NCBI GenBank assembly: GCA_000729835.1
Contig: JFHB01000090.1
Location: forward strand, 1-64,000
Direction of reading: 5' to 3'
Origin: Atkinsonella hypoxylon
Taxonomy: Eukaryota > Ascomycota > Sordariomycetes > Hypocreales > Clavicipitaceae
Length of the DNA stretch: 64,000 nucleotides
Under the pieces are notes generated by a model, which was not told the DNA's origin, ran no database searches, and worked only from the letters and a program-made list of their open reading frames with translations. Below are positions 22,149 through 33,257 of this stretch, piece by piece (within the stretch, counting starts at the first letter, position 1; every line of letters begins with the position of its first letter). The translations under genes were made by a program, and so were the position numbers.

Positions 22149-23231
22149 CCCACAAATGCAGTGTTTATCTTTGGAATATGAGCTCAAATGAATCCATATG
22201 CATTCGCAGGATTTCTCATTGGACACTGCAACCGGAAACGTGGGCATACGCCCGAAGAGATGAAAAGGTTGTTTTGTGCGTCCATTTTGACGCATTTGCC
22301 TGACGCATTGGAGATGGCCGACATAAGATTAGCCGAGTATTTGAATTGCTGCGCTGAGGAATTTAGATCCGGCTCATTCCTTGTGTCCCAGTAGCTGGGA
22401 CGCAAACTTTCATTTATTTATTTGTGTTCTTTTCCTTTACGAATTCACCAGGCGTATAATCACAGCCGAGGCAATAGAATATAATATTGCCCTCACCGCA
22501 ATCACGGCACACATAGGGCTCGAGAAGATCAAGCGCTGACAGAATCTTGGGCTGGCGTCATGGAAGAGGTGAAGCAGCAATGTCATGATTGGCATCTATA
22601 AATTGGTTGAACAGTGGATTGGTTCTTTAATTACCCCTTGCATCTTGCTTCAACTTCTTCAATTACTTCACATATGTATAACCTTTAGGACCTAAGGCTA
22701 CTCTGGATATTGAAATTCACTGCTCAACCAATCCGTAGCCGCCACACGTGACAGGTCACGACTTATATTCAGGACTCCGCCATGGGCAAGAGTTTTGTTC
22801 ATTAATATGCTGAGACTTGTAGGCATCCATCGTGACATGTCTTCGTTGGGGTCTTGTATTTCGTTTCTACTATTTAAGGTCTCTTCGTAAGTGAACTCTA
22901 ATGCCTTGTTTTACAGATATGGCATATTAAATCCACCATGTCTTCAGCGTCATATCACCTGATAACCGTGTTGTTCGTCCTTTCATAAGATTTTCATGGT
23001 ATTTGATGTTGCTTGTAACGTGTTAGCATTATTGCCTGCTTGACCGTTGCTCAGCACAGCTGTTTGGACAACATGCCCGTAGTGTACACCTCCTTTTGGA
23101 AAGCCAGATCATGGTATTCTCAACCAAATGACCGAAATAAATAATACATGTGCCCCAAATTCCATATATACACTGAACATACATACCCACCCGGCCAAAT
23201 CTCCCCGAGGCTCTCCCCATCCCAGGCACGC
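22149..23231. other. Intergenic region, no gene seen
   Basis: Convergent spacer between the phosphatase and the Aim19-like gene. A 68-codon plus-strand frame at 22188-22394 is not convincing. Confidence 0.35.
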
Positions 23232-23876
23232 TCAGGTCTCCTCCTCCTTCGGACCCCATCTGTTTCGCCGAATTCTCTCCTCAGCATCCTTCTGGAAGTC
23301 ACCCCCGAAGTAGACCCATCCTCCCGCAACGGCATTCGCAGTTCCCAGGCCGATAGCGGTGCCGCGCACGAGCCCCCGTGCAGAGAACTTGCCTTTAAGG
23401 GGCTGACGTCTCCGGAGGGCCAGCAGCGCGTACAGGCCCGACCACGCGGCTGTCAGCCCGGCGCTACCGGTCTGGTACCCCGAAAGGTTGAGGTAGGATG
23501 AGAACAAAAGCGGTGGCGTGAACAGGAGGAGCGGGAGCGCCCTCATGGGTCGAGCATGGAGGGCTGTGACGAGCGTTGCCATGAGGGCGGGGGGCAACGA
23601 GGATGCTTTACAACAGTGAGTTTCGTGATCTGTGTGAAGGAATGGCGACGGATTCAACAACTCGGGGGCATCCGCAGGGGGGTTAACGTGAAAGGCCTAT
23701 CTGCAGTGCCAGCCCGTGGATCGTCCAAGATGTCGAGCGCAGGCCGCGACGCAGAGGCTGTGGGAAGCATCCTCTCGGGACGATGAGGTCAATGGAACAG
23801 ACTTACATCCCCAGTCCTGCAGATGCGCCGCGACAGACTTGCTCTGCGCAGGCGGCACATCACCCGTTGAAGCCAT
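23232..23876 (-). CDS. aim19: Aim19-like small mitochondrial/membrane protein
   Basis: Two exons on the minus strand, 23876-23807 and 23605-23232, around a 201-base intron (GTAAGT donor, TAAAG acceptor). They encode 147 residues starting MASTGDVPPAQSK. The body holds hydrophobic segments (MRALPLLLFTPPLLFSSYLN, then GLTAAWSGLYALLAL, then RGTAIGLGTANAVAGGWVY) and a basic loop RRRQPLKGKFSARG between them, ending in a charged tail (AEERIRRNRWGPKEEE). This pattern resembles the Aim19 family, named from a yeast screen for altered inheritance of mitochondria; its molecular role is unknown. The splice is supported by phase (one base left over, T plus CA) and by the natural continuation QDWG-SSSLPPALMATL. 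A start at the internal ATG in exon 2 would lose the N-terminal 28 residues. Family assignment is from pattern memory only. Confidence 0.6.
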
Positions 23877-24951
23877 GATGTGATAGGCAAGGATGGCTTC
23901 TCCGCTGCAGGTTTCTTCAGCTTCGGCTTCTGTCCAGGTAATCGTGGAGGAGGAAGCCAGTTGGTAATTGGCTACATGTATAGAATTGATTGTGCCATGT
24001 GCGGGCAATAAATGTTCTCCGTGCCAAGGTTGCAAGGCTGACTTGCCTACCTGTGGTGACTAAGCACGGAACCGCAAACCCGTGTGCCTGCTTGCGCCCC
24101 GTTTGCGCCCGCGTTGGGGGCTGGTTTACGGTCGGCTTTCATGGTCCCTGCCTCCCTGGTTTCAGAGCTGCAGATGCGAGGTTACATCTCTTTGGTAAGC
24201 TTGCTGCTATTCTCGTCTTAGGGCTGAAGGGTGTCATTCAACCTAATTTGGTTCTTGTTGCCTCACGGGAGGGCAGACAATGTGGAAAGGAAATCGATAT
24301 TCTCCGTTCCTCCACGCAAGCTTAGCTTCAGAGTAGAAAAAAATCCAACACCTACTCTTGTTCGTGGTTGTTTTCGCTGTCGAGCTATAGCATTGATTGA
24401 GATACTTACCTAAGCGACGGTCAAGATTGTACTTGCATATAGCTAGTTCTGGTCTCGATGCATCAAAATGGACAGCCAAATCGTTGTCTTCGAGTGTGTT
24501 GTAGAAATATTTATGTAGCTCTGTAGGAACAAGACAAATATTTCCTAAATTGTAGTCTTTTATCGGTCTATAAGCACTAGAGAAAATACAAAGGCTAGGA
24601 GAATATGAAGGTATGAAAGGAATGGTAGAAGGTATAACAGCCCTGGTGCGCCTATGAATGTGAAGGTATATTCTCGCTTCATTAGGAAAACAAAATAACC
24701 CCTCAAGATGACATTAAAGCCTAATCAGTAGTATGATCGAGCGCCCAAATGCATCGGCCATAGATATGAAATATCTTGAATTGTCATGAGTCGTGATTCT
24801 ATATGCGAGTACGGAAATGGTGCAAGAAATTGGAAAGACGAGAAAAGACGAGAAAAGACGCTGTTTTACAAGCTCGTGGCGACGGCGGAATGCATAATTT
24901 GCCCATGGCGCAGTAGCTTTTCTTCCCTTGCGGGCAGGCTGCCTCGATTTT
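23877..24951. other. Intergenic region, no gene seen
   Basis: Promoter side of the Aim19-like gene and 3' side of the zinc-cluster regulator. Short frames only. Confidence 0.35.
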
Positions 24952-25701
24952 TTACTGGCGGTACTGGTCCCAGGGTTTCTGATTGTGCTGATATGCCTCG
25001 TAAAGGTCTTGTTGGGAGTAATTGCCGTAGCCTTCGGCGCCTGTTCCATATTGCGGTCCCGATGTTCCCACGCAAGGTGTGAACATGGCCGCTGAGGTGG
25101 TCGCAACTTGCAACATCCACTCGTCTGTATAGCCTGCGGTGGAAGTAGAACAATAATCCATTGAAGCAGATGTCGTGGCGTAACCGGGTGCTTGAGACGC
25201 TGCAGTTGCCATAAGCAGATTCGAATCATGACCAGCTGATGTATTGAGGAAGTGCTCTCCATCATAATTGCAGTATTTATTACTGTCAGCAGCTGAGGTG
25301 TGTCCGCTTGACCTGCGAGAAGAGTGCCCACTTCGTCCATCTTTGTGTTTTGTCGAGGAGGTCTTAGAACTCGACGCACGAGGCTTGCTGCCCTCGGCAT
25401 GTCCGCTTCTCGAGCTACAGGGCGGACTTTTCCTTGAGCTACGAGTTGGATAGACGCATTCGGTTCCATGGCGCTTGCATCTTTCACATCCATCTTTGTC
25501 TCCGCTGCATTTCAGCTGTGGCCGGAGCCTATATTAGCGTTGTACCGATATTGTACAGTCATGGAGGATAATTACCTTTTTCTCGTGGCATCTATTGCAG
25601 GCCATGTGTAAATTTTGATTATACACCGTTGGGTCGTGGCTAGTCTTCAGAACTTCCACATTGCCAGTCTCATGACTGAATTTCATAGTTGCGAACGACA
25701 T
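24952..25701 (-). CDS. Small Zn(II)2Cys6 transcription factor
   Basis: Two exons on the minus strand, 25701-25576 and 25515-24952, with a 60-base intron (25516-25575, GTAATT donor, CACAG acceptor) inside the zinc cluster. The spliced 229-residue protein carries MACNRCHEKKLKC, SGDKDGCERC and KRHGTEC, so all six zinc-binding cysteines of the Gal4-type cluster are present near residue 34-62. A basic Ser-rich linker follows (RSSRKSPPCSSRSG, KHKDGRSGHSSRRSSGHTS), then a Gln/Tyr/Ser/Thr-rich region that may act in activation. The usual fungal-specific middle homology region is absent, so this belongs to the short class of these regulators. The start at 25701 gives 33 residues before the cluster; the ATG immediately before Ala-Cys-Asn is a possible alternative start. 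Target genes cannot be deduced; no cluster lies nearby. Confidence 0.8.
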
Positions 25702-25909
25702 GTTTTCTGTTTTGACAAGATTAAGTTGGCTGCGTTTGCGACTGGCCAGCGCTGAAGAGAAGACGAAGCTATATCTGCCTCGTGAAATTGGTCTTGCCCG
25801 TCTGTCGCAGGATATCTGAGTGGACAATTGAAGATGAGCGGCAATTGATATGATATCAAAGGCTAGAATCAGGAAATTATTGAAGGTATATATAGAGAGA
25901 AATGACAAG

Positions 25910-25942
25910 ATGAGCATAGTATGAGCATAGTATGAGCATAGT
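25910..25942. repeat. 3 x 11-base tandem repeat
   Basis: Three perfect copies of ATGAGCATAGT, about 210 bases upstream of the zinc-cluster regulator's start. It could lie in the promoter or 5' leader; function unknown. Confidence 0.8.
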
Positions 25943-26754
25943 ACGACAAGTTTTAGAAAGGATAAGGCCGAGATATATCGTCCGCTCTTCATACTAGGCG
26001 GGCAAGACGGGAGAGAGTAGGCATTGGTGACGGCCATGGAAGTTATTAGCATTATACGTCTGCCACTTAACGTGTTGGCCAGAAATGGCACGCCTCCGCC
26101 CCGCAACGAGCATGGTGAAAGACTTGGTAAAGTCTGACATAGTAAAATACACAAAGATTAGGACGGCATAGGTGGTTAGGTACAAGGAGGAGAGGGTGTA
26201 GATTGAAGAACAAAACAAAACAGCTCGCCCGGCTCCATGCTGGGAAGGGGTCTAGATAACATGGTAGGTATACAGAGTAGATGGTATGGAGAAAAGGGTG
26301 GATGTTTTGTGCGTTAGTGGATGTCGTTGGCTCTGACAAGATGTTGGTCAAGATGTGATGAGGCGAGAGGCGATGCACAAGGAGCACGATGAGTGGCAGA
26401 AAGTAGGGAAGAGCAGGGCGCGAGAGTTGGTAGAACAATCAATCGTTGTATGGTCCGTAGGTCAATCAAGCCGGCAATCTATCGACGACAAAGCAAACTG
26501 ACCAGCGATAGACGAGGCAGGAGACTCAGGACTCTGGCGCTGCTATGGATGTGGATGAGGCTCATTCACGGCCCAACTATGCATATCCTCATCGTGCCTG
26601 GTCACGCGTGGGGAGAAACGGGAGAAACGGAAAGAACGGTTGGCTCGAACAAGTCTTTGCTTGGCTGGTGACTTCGATGCGGCTCAAAAAGCTCAAGAGA
26701 CGAGTCGACGACCAACAGGTTGAAAACGACTGGCAAGAGCAGGGCACCAACGCG

Positions 26755-26808
26755 CAGGAAGGCAGGAAGGCAGGAAGGCAGAAAGGCGAGAAGGCAAGAA
26801 GGCAGGCA
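26755..26808. repeat. GGCAGGAA-type tandem repeat
   Basis: Imperfect 8-9-base units (GGCAGGAA, GGCAGAAA, GGCGAGAA). Purine-only on the plus strand apart from the C of each unit. Confidence 0.7.
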
Positions 26809-29647
26809 GCAAACAGCCAAGCGCAGACCCACACGCCATGCATCCATCTCAGGTTTTGCTAAGCCCAGCACAGCAGTCCGCGAACTTGGGACCACGCAGT
26901 CTGGCAAAGTTGGCCGTCTCGTGCGAGATTCTGGGTGCATTTCTGCACGGTGGACTCCATGCTGTCACAATATAAACGTCCAACGTAACTGGGGCGTTTG
27001 GGCGTGGAGCATGGGGGCATGAGGCGTGGGGCGTGGGCATCTATCACCCTGTGGCCGAAATGGCTTCAAAACGGATACCCCGACTCTACAGCAGCCTGGT
27101 TGCCCTGTTGACATTGATTCACAGCGGCGACTGCTCTTAATATAATACTGAATTACAAAAATCAATATCACAGGAAATTCCTGCGTTACTTAGGGCACCT
27201 AAGAAAGCACTTAAGTTCTGCTACTCCTGGCCTCTCGTAATCTTAGTGTGTCATAACGTACCTGACCGGAAGCGCACCACTCTTGAATCATCCCATTTTG
27301 GAAGGACAGGGTCAACCGGTCCGGGGCTTACCCTATGACTGTTTGTCTGGCTGCCTAGCTGCCTGTTGACGACATTGAAGATTGTCGAGCATGCGGGTAT
27401 ACGGGCGCTGGGGTATTAGCGCACTCCGTACACTCCACCGCTAGGGCAGTTGGCAGGTGGCAGGCAGCAGACGCACGAGGGCCTCCCCCCTATCCCCTGT
27501 CTCCCGTCTCCCTCTGCTTTGGACTTTGTCGTCAAACTTGCACGCTTCATCAATGCTTCCAAATCCTTCAAGGTCTATGTCAAAGTACAAAAGTAATTTG
27601 CTATATGTAACTGGAAGACTTCTTCACGCCTCCACCTCTTCAAAGAGAAGCCGATGTCAGCAGACACAGGGTACCATGGTTACTGTCTCGTACTACTTGC
27701 ATGGCTCACAAACCCCAATTACGTCCATTCTTCTCATCTTTGCCTCTGCGATCAAGTCCTTACATTCGTCTGCGCACTTTCAAAGGTGCTTGGCAATCGC
27801 CTTAGGTACCTACCTAAAGTATCGTATGTACGGTTGCTTCGCCGCAATCGTTCTTGGTACTTCCCCCTCGCAGCTTTGCACCCATATGATACCCAAAGGC
27901 TATGTGTTTGCTCTCCTCTGCTTTGTTTCCACCGCTCCCCATCGACCAACGGCCTGCTACCGCCTGGGGTTTGCGTGGTGTTAACCTGAGGCATGTGTGC
28001 GCTTTCTATCAATGGGTATGGAGGTTATCAAAACTCCCGACGAAAAAAAATGCAAGACTTCGGCTCCCTTGAGTAAGTCAAGCACGGAGTAGCAGACTGT
28101 CTGGCCTTGACAAGTCAATGGGATATCAAAAACCTACCTAGGTGGTACTGAACCCTAAAGCAGATCATGGTCGACACGGAAAATAGAAATCTGGATCGCC
28201 CTGCTTGGCTTGTTTACTAATGCTTAGGAATCCAATGTGTCACTCAACGGCGGGCATTGGTGGCTGATAATCGCCACTCAGCATAATACTCAACAGCAAT
28301 TGAGTTATTTCAGAAAGCACTCGTTAGCGATATTTTTGGCAATCCCCTAACGCCCGACCGCGAGGTTTTATGTGCTTTGCACTTCTTTCAAAGCAACAAC
28401 CTCCAATCAAAACGTGGCATCAGTGTAGTTTTTATGACCGAGAAGGCAAAGGCGCCTTCAAGGAAATTCGCCCCGGGTCTTGTCGTTGTTACGTCTACAC
28501 AGGGTGCAGAACGCCGTGCACGATAACTCAGGGTTATTGCAAGTGTCTGGAACAAAGCACATTGATGCTTTTCTTCGCCCGACTTCTCAAAGTCTACGAA
28601 CAGCGCTATTAAACATCACTGGCCAGCCATGATTGCGGCAATGGATGCAGCAAAACAGCCAGTACGAGACAAGATAAAGATTGCGACTGAGTGGTAACCT
28701 CACTGCGCGCGTATAGAATCTGGGGTCGCATTGAAACGGCAGACTCTGGCTTTTCGGTACATGGCGTGTCTAGTCGCAGACAATCTATGCAGAGCCACCC
28801 GCATTGGTACAATAACCGATGGTAAGAGTCTGAAGGTGGTCAGACTGACACGCCTCGGTGAATTGATACGTTTTCTTGTTAATTGAAAGTCATAAAATAC
28901 CTTAGGAACGAGAACGAGAACGACTCTATGGCGACAGTACCTGAGCCGTAACAACCGGCCCCCAACTTCCCCTAATTGGACAACAAACAAATAGCATCGC
29001 GCTGGAAACCTTTCCGGACACACCTAGGTAGGTAAGTGATAACTAGTGTGCCTCTTGGTCCGGCTTAGCGAGCTTCCGACAGGCCAGCCAGCCGCTCTTT
29101 ATGGAGATGTGGCTAGGAAACAAAAACTCTTACTTCCTATTGCATGATTAGTTTGCTGCCTGTAGATGTAGTGTGACTCATTATAATATTAAGACGACAG
29201 AACCCTGTGGAGAGCTACGGCGATAAAGGGCGCAGCCTTATTGAAAAGCTCCGTTCGACAAGTTTCCATTTTGTTTAGGGATATTATTAGAACTTGGTCC
29301 CTGTTACATGTGAATATATTCGACCACATGGCTAGGCAGACATTTTTGTGAACAATTACTGTCGCTCGTCCTAGTAGAATTGGGTTTAATTACTCTGCTT
29401 CCTTCATCCAAGACTTGGGCATCTTAAGTTGCCTAATTGCTACATCATCAATCAGAGTCCAAAACCCACGTTGACAAACTAGAATCGGCATGAATGGGCA
29501 CAGTGCCTACCGCCACAGTTTTACTTGTGGCTTAGCACTCTGCTCTCCAACCAGACCTTCCGACCATTTTCTCGTTTCGTTCCTACCGAGGCTGTGTGAC
29601 TGTAAGCTATTCCAACCGTGGCACAACGGCCAACGTGGTCGTCTTGC

Positions 29648-30067
29648 GGGGTTCCAGTAAATCTCAGGTCTAGACCATGTGTGCATTGGTCCAGAGTGGA
29701 GCCAAAAAGGGTGTATTTTTCGCAGGCGGTAAAGCATTTTATATATGCCTAGTATATACTAGGTATATACAGAATGCACAGTGTATTAGTGCGAATCAAC
29801 ATTTTTATATTTAGTGGTATATACATATATATAGTAGTATAGTGCACTAATATCTAGTGGTATAGTGCACTAATATCTAGGCTTATAGTGCTATAAAAAT
29901 GCGCGCTCTATAGACTCTAGATCTCTTGCTTAGAAATTAATACTGTGTGCTTAGTATATACTAAGTATATACTAGGTATATGCTATTCTGCCTAAATCTA
30001 CACCCGCTCTGGCTCCACTCTGGACCAATGCACACATGGTCTGGACCTGAGATTTACTGTATACCCC
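29648..30067 (-). mobile_element. Short TIR element (MITE-like), copy B
   Basis: A 420-base copy of the element at 3081-3521 in the opposite orientation. The left end GGGGTTCCAGTAAATCTCAG equals the right end of copy A read on the other strand, and the right end, read on the minus strand, GGGGTATACAGTAAATCTCA equals the left end of copy A with one change; this fixes the element boundaries independently in both copies. The inner block with GGTCCAGAGTGGAGCC, the AT-rich centre and AAATTAATACTG are shared. Many differences from copy A are transitions that make copy B more AT-rich (for example CATATGCCCAGCATA in A against CATATACCTAGTATA in B), as RIP would cause. The eight bases outside the two ends (CGTCTTGC and TGAAAGTG) do not match, so no target-site duplication is left. 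No coding capacity. Confidence 0.8.
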
Positions 30068-32645
30068 TGAAAGTGCGGCAGTGTCCAATAGCATGCGACG
30101 GGCTAATAACCAGCATAATCATTACATCAAGAATTCTCCCTAGGTACTGATATAAACTAACATGAGAAGTTACTCCAGGCTTCATGTTGCTCGAAAGCTT
30201 ACACGTTCCAACTGGCTCCTAGGACCTAGATCATAAGATCCTCGTACAAACGGCAGTCTTGTGATGAATAGCTGGAAGAATGGCCGTCGTGTCACAAAAT
30301 GTGGCTTTACCCCAAATCCTAGTCAAGAAGTCCTGTACTAAAGCAAAAATAAATCGCATATAGCCTTATGTAATAACCAAGAACTGACTATGATGACAGG
30401 CAATTCATGCTCAAGCAAAGTCTGGGGGTGTGGGGTTGAGTACATAGTAGTAATTAGTACGCTTGCTCCAGCCGGTGCCTCTGTGGAATCAGCAAAAAGC
30501 AATTGCTCAGCTATCCTTTTAGGTGTGGTAAGACGATCTATAGATAGGTGAACAACGCCTAGCACAATGCGCGATATCACGGCACAATCTCGTGGGCGAC
30601 GAGACTATTACTGTTTGTGGTAAATTAAAGTAGAATAATGGCTTATAACTTAGCCCCTTTCTATATAGTTGGCTGAAGCACTGCAATGTCTTAAAAATAG
30701 GCATGTAAAGTGACCTCTAATTGGCAAGTTTCCCTTAAAATGTAGATTTGTGAATAATTCATGGGGTGTACCGTATATGGAAAATTCCTTAGTATAATAA
30801 GCTGTCGCTATACTTGAAGCTGACAAGTAGTTTAGATGCCTGAATAAAGCCTCTTTTATGCTTTTTTTCCTCTCCGCAGACCAAAAAAGGTTGAAGATCT
30901 TCAATTAAGATAGGTGGCGCGTGTGTAGGCTGGAAAGATCCTGCCCAGTGCATTAGAGGCGCGCTTATCACAATACCTGAGGCTCCTATAGCAAAGACCC
31001 CCCGAGATCAGTAGCGTAGGCTCCTTTAAAACCCCCCCTCCCCCCTCCTCCTCCCTCCCCCACCCCCGTCCGGGGGGGACGGGGGGGGGGGTAGCGCAGA
31101 TTATTAAAGAATGTCAAGGGCCGGCGCGTATAAAGTACATGTGCTAAACGAATTATATTTATAGAATCAAGATTACAGGAAGTCGGCCAATCATCTACTT
31201 AGAATTACGCGCGAGGCTAATCTCGATTAGGAGCGCGCGCCTATGCTAGGGCTGCTACTCCCTGTAAAATCGAGTCCTGGATGTGATAGGACACCAGCGA
31301 GGTCAGCAGACCCACACGTTCTTCTAGGCGCTTCTGAACAGTCTATTGCTGCGATGTGTGCAAAGTACCTCTTTGTATGAGTGGAAATTGTAGAGACTTT
31401 TATTGTGGTTAGGAACCTGTGTGACCTTAACAACTTAGGGTACCTCCCATTCCCGTCAGTCCTGATTGGGCATTCGCGACCTTAGTATCTGGTGCTTTAC
31501 CGCCAGGCAGATTTATCTCCTTCATTGGCAGGTAGGTAAGTACGGAGGGGAGTTACTGCCGTCATTATCGATTGACCCCTTAGGGCATCCCGGCCCACAC
31601 AACCGTCACCCACCTTGCGGGTCGCTGCGCCGCCACCCCCAGGACTCCAAGGACCATCTTCAAATGGGACCCGGTTCGAAACAAAACCCTTGTTCATGAA
31701 TTTCCCGTGCTCGTCTCTCAACAGCACAAGGCGCACCAAGACTACAGTGCCGGCTGTACTGTCCAGAGTGCCTCCCTTCGTTATGCAAGGGGCTTTTTAC
31801 TTGAGGTCTTTATAAACCTATAGTGGGAGTATGACAGGGAACCCGACCCGAGCCATCCATAAACCCGGGCTCAGATCCTCAGATCCGGCGCTGCACCCTG
31901 GTCATGATGGAGGACGACCGACATATCTGCGTACGTGCCTACCTAGATACTTATGTCAGCCATCTATGACAGCCTTGTAATATTGAGCCAGCATTCAGTA
32001 ATGGACTTATGTCAGGATGAAACACAATGCAGGTACCCAGCGTTGTCAGCATTATGACCGCCATACACGGAATGCGAACTTTTTAGGGCGGAGTTTTGGG
32101 GTTCAAGGGAATTGTTCTCTTATGTCTATCTCGATTTGCACCACGAAACAAATATCCGTCAGCTAAGTTGCCTATGGCAATGCGACAAACGCAGCCTCGC
32201 TCATCCTCTTCATACAAAACCCAACCCAACGAGGATGTGCAACCCCCATTCCCCCGATAACATCACAACGCATCGTCACCATCGACAACCTACATATCCA
32301 TCCATAATTCAAATCTCTCATGAGTATCCTATCCTCTACTTCCAGGCTGTTTTGAGCCACGCAGATTTGACGAATTAGGGCTGTGAGCAATTATTGGTAA
32401 CGTTCAGAATGGCGGCACACGCCGCGTGTTGACTTGCTGGCATCAAAAAATTTCCAAATTAGATCCCATCGTATTGGTGTTCGAGTTCGACCGACTTAAA
32501 GCTGTGCGCATCCTCCGTATACCTTCCAAAAGATGCGTAGGCACCCATGCAGAGTGAATTTTGTTGTCGACATCTTCAGGTTGCTCGGAGCATTCGCTCA
32601 GCAGCCATGAGCCGAGCTGAGGCGAATGGATTGAACACTGGTCTG
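30068..32645. other. Gene-poor, AT-rich stretch with a G/C hairpin
   Basis: No intact gene. Minus-strand pieces at 30338-30971 read coherently over short lengths in different frames and may be a relic. The G/C block at 31037-31094 is described separately. The last 800 bases show nothing I can support. Confidence 0.35.
31037..31094. repeat. Pure-C to pure-G inverted repeat (hairpin)
   Basis: About 35 bases of C with scattered T, ending CCCCCGTCC, are followed directly by GGGGGGGACGG and a run of G. The GTCC/GGAC centre makes the two halves complementary over at least 14 bases. The G-run side could form a quadruplex. The surrounding DNA is AT-rich, so the switch is abrupt. Confidence 0.7.
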
Positions 32646-33257
32646 TCATATACCGATTAACCTTCTCCCTAAACTGCTTCCTCTATCCTCGACACGCAAC
32701 TCCTTGGCATCCCTCTCTATTTCGTTGGTCGTTATTCCAGGATGAAGTTCATCAACCGAGCCATTCTTCCATACTACCGTAACCATGAACTTAGCAGGGT
32801 TTGACGTGATGCGCTTGATAATCTCTGCCGCAGCAAGTCCCTTTTTGATGCTTGCCACCCAGGCGCTGTCGTTGTCACCCACTACTGGAAGTCTGTTCTC
32901 AGTTCGGTCCACCACTTTGATCTCAAACCTCGCTGGATCCGGCTTCGGCTTGGGTGCAAGTCTGGGAGTCGAGTCCTGACTCCTTCTAAAACCATCGTCG
33001 TTCCAGTCATCCTTTTCCAGGAAGCGCCGACCGAAGAACCATGGAGGAGGGAGGGGCTGCAAAATGCCTCCGAGCCGATCTAGGTAACGATCAACCTCTC
33101 TATCGTAGTCGCAATATCTGCCATGGTCATGATTCCTGCGATGTCTGTCGCGACTGCGGTGATTTTCGTCGTCACACTCTCGGCATCTTTGTTCGCGGGC
33201 TCGTAAGTACTCGAAGCCAAACCCCCAGCCGTCGGTATCTCTCCTGTAGCACGTCAT
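32646..33257 (-). CDS. Hypothetical charged protein
   Basis: A 203-residue frame starting at ATG 33257 (MTCYRRDTDGWGFGFEYLRA); the frame is open further upstream but without ATG. Residues 20-55 are rich in His, Arg, Asp and Cys (REQRCRECDDENHRSRDRHR, NHDHGRYCDYDREVDRYL). The C-terminal third looks folded (DSAWVASIKKGLAAAEIIKR, then AKFMVTVVWKNGSVDELHPG). I do not recognise a family. It is longer than chance frames around it and its amino-acid pattern is not that of a shadow frame. It is the last accessory-type gene before the conserved right half. Confidence 0.5.
   Translation of the reverse strand: MTCYRRDTDGWGFGFEYLRAREQRCRECDDENHRSRDRHRRNHDHGRYCDYDREVDRYLDRLGGILQPLPPPWFFGRRFLEKDDWNDDGFRRSQDSTPRLAPKPKPDPARFEIKVVDRTENRLPVVGDNDSAWVASIKKGLAAAEIIKRITSNPAKFMVTVVWKNGSVDELHPGITTNEIERDAKELRVEDRGSSLGRRLIGI

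Larger units (their letters stand above)
25702..29647. other. 3.9 kb gene-poor stretch
   Basis: No gene is supported. It holds a 3x11-base tandem repeat (25910-25942) and a GGCAGGAA repeat run (26755-26808), and CCTAGGTA-type motifs near 27805, 28136 and 29021. A plus-strand frame at 28370-28612 is Cys-rich but has no signal peptide and no recognised family. Confidence 0.35.

Noticed and set aside
22188..22394. 68-codon plus-strand frame after the phosphatase gene
   Set aside because: Too short, no recognised family, and it lies where the phosphatase 3' UTR should be.
26393..27047. Several overlapping frames of 80-120 codons on both strands
   Set aside because: They arise from low-complexity GGCAGGAA repeats with no stop codons in several frames.
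28370..28612. Cys-rich 80-codon frame that might be a small secreted protein
   Set aside because: No signal peptide and no supporting upstream exon; cysteine spacing matches no family I know.
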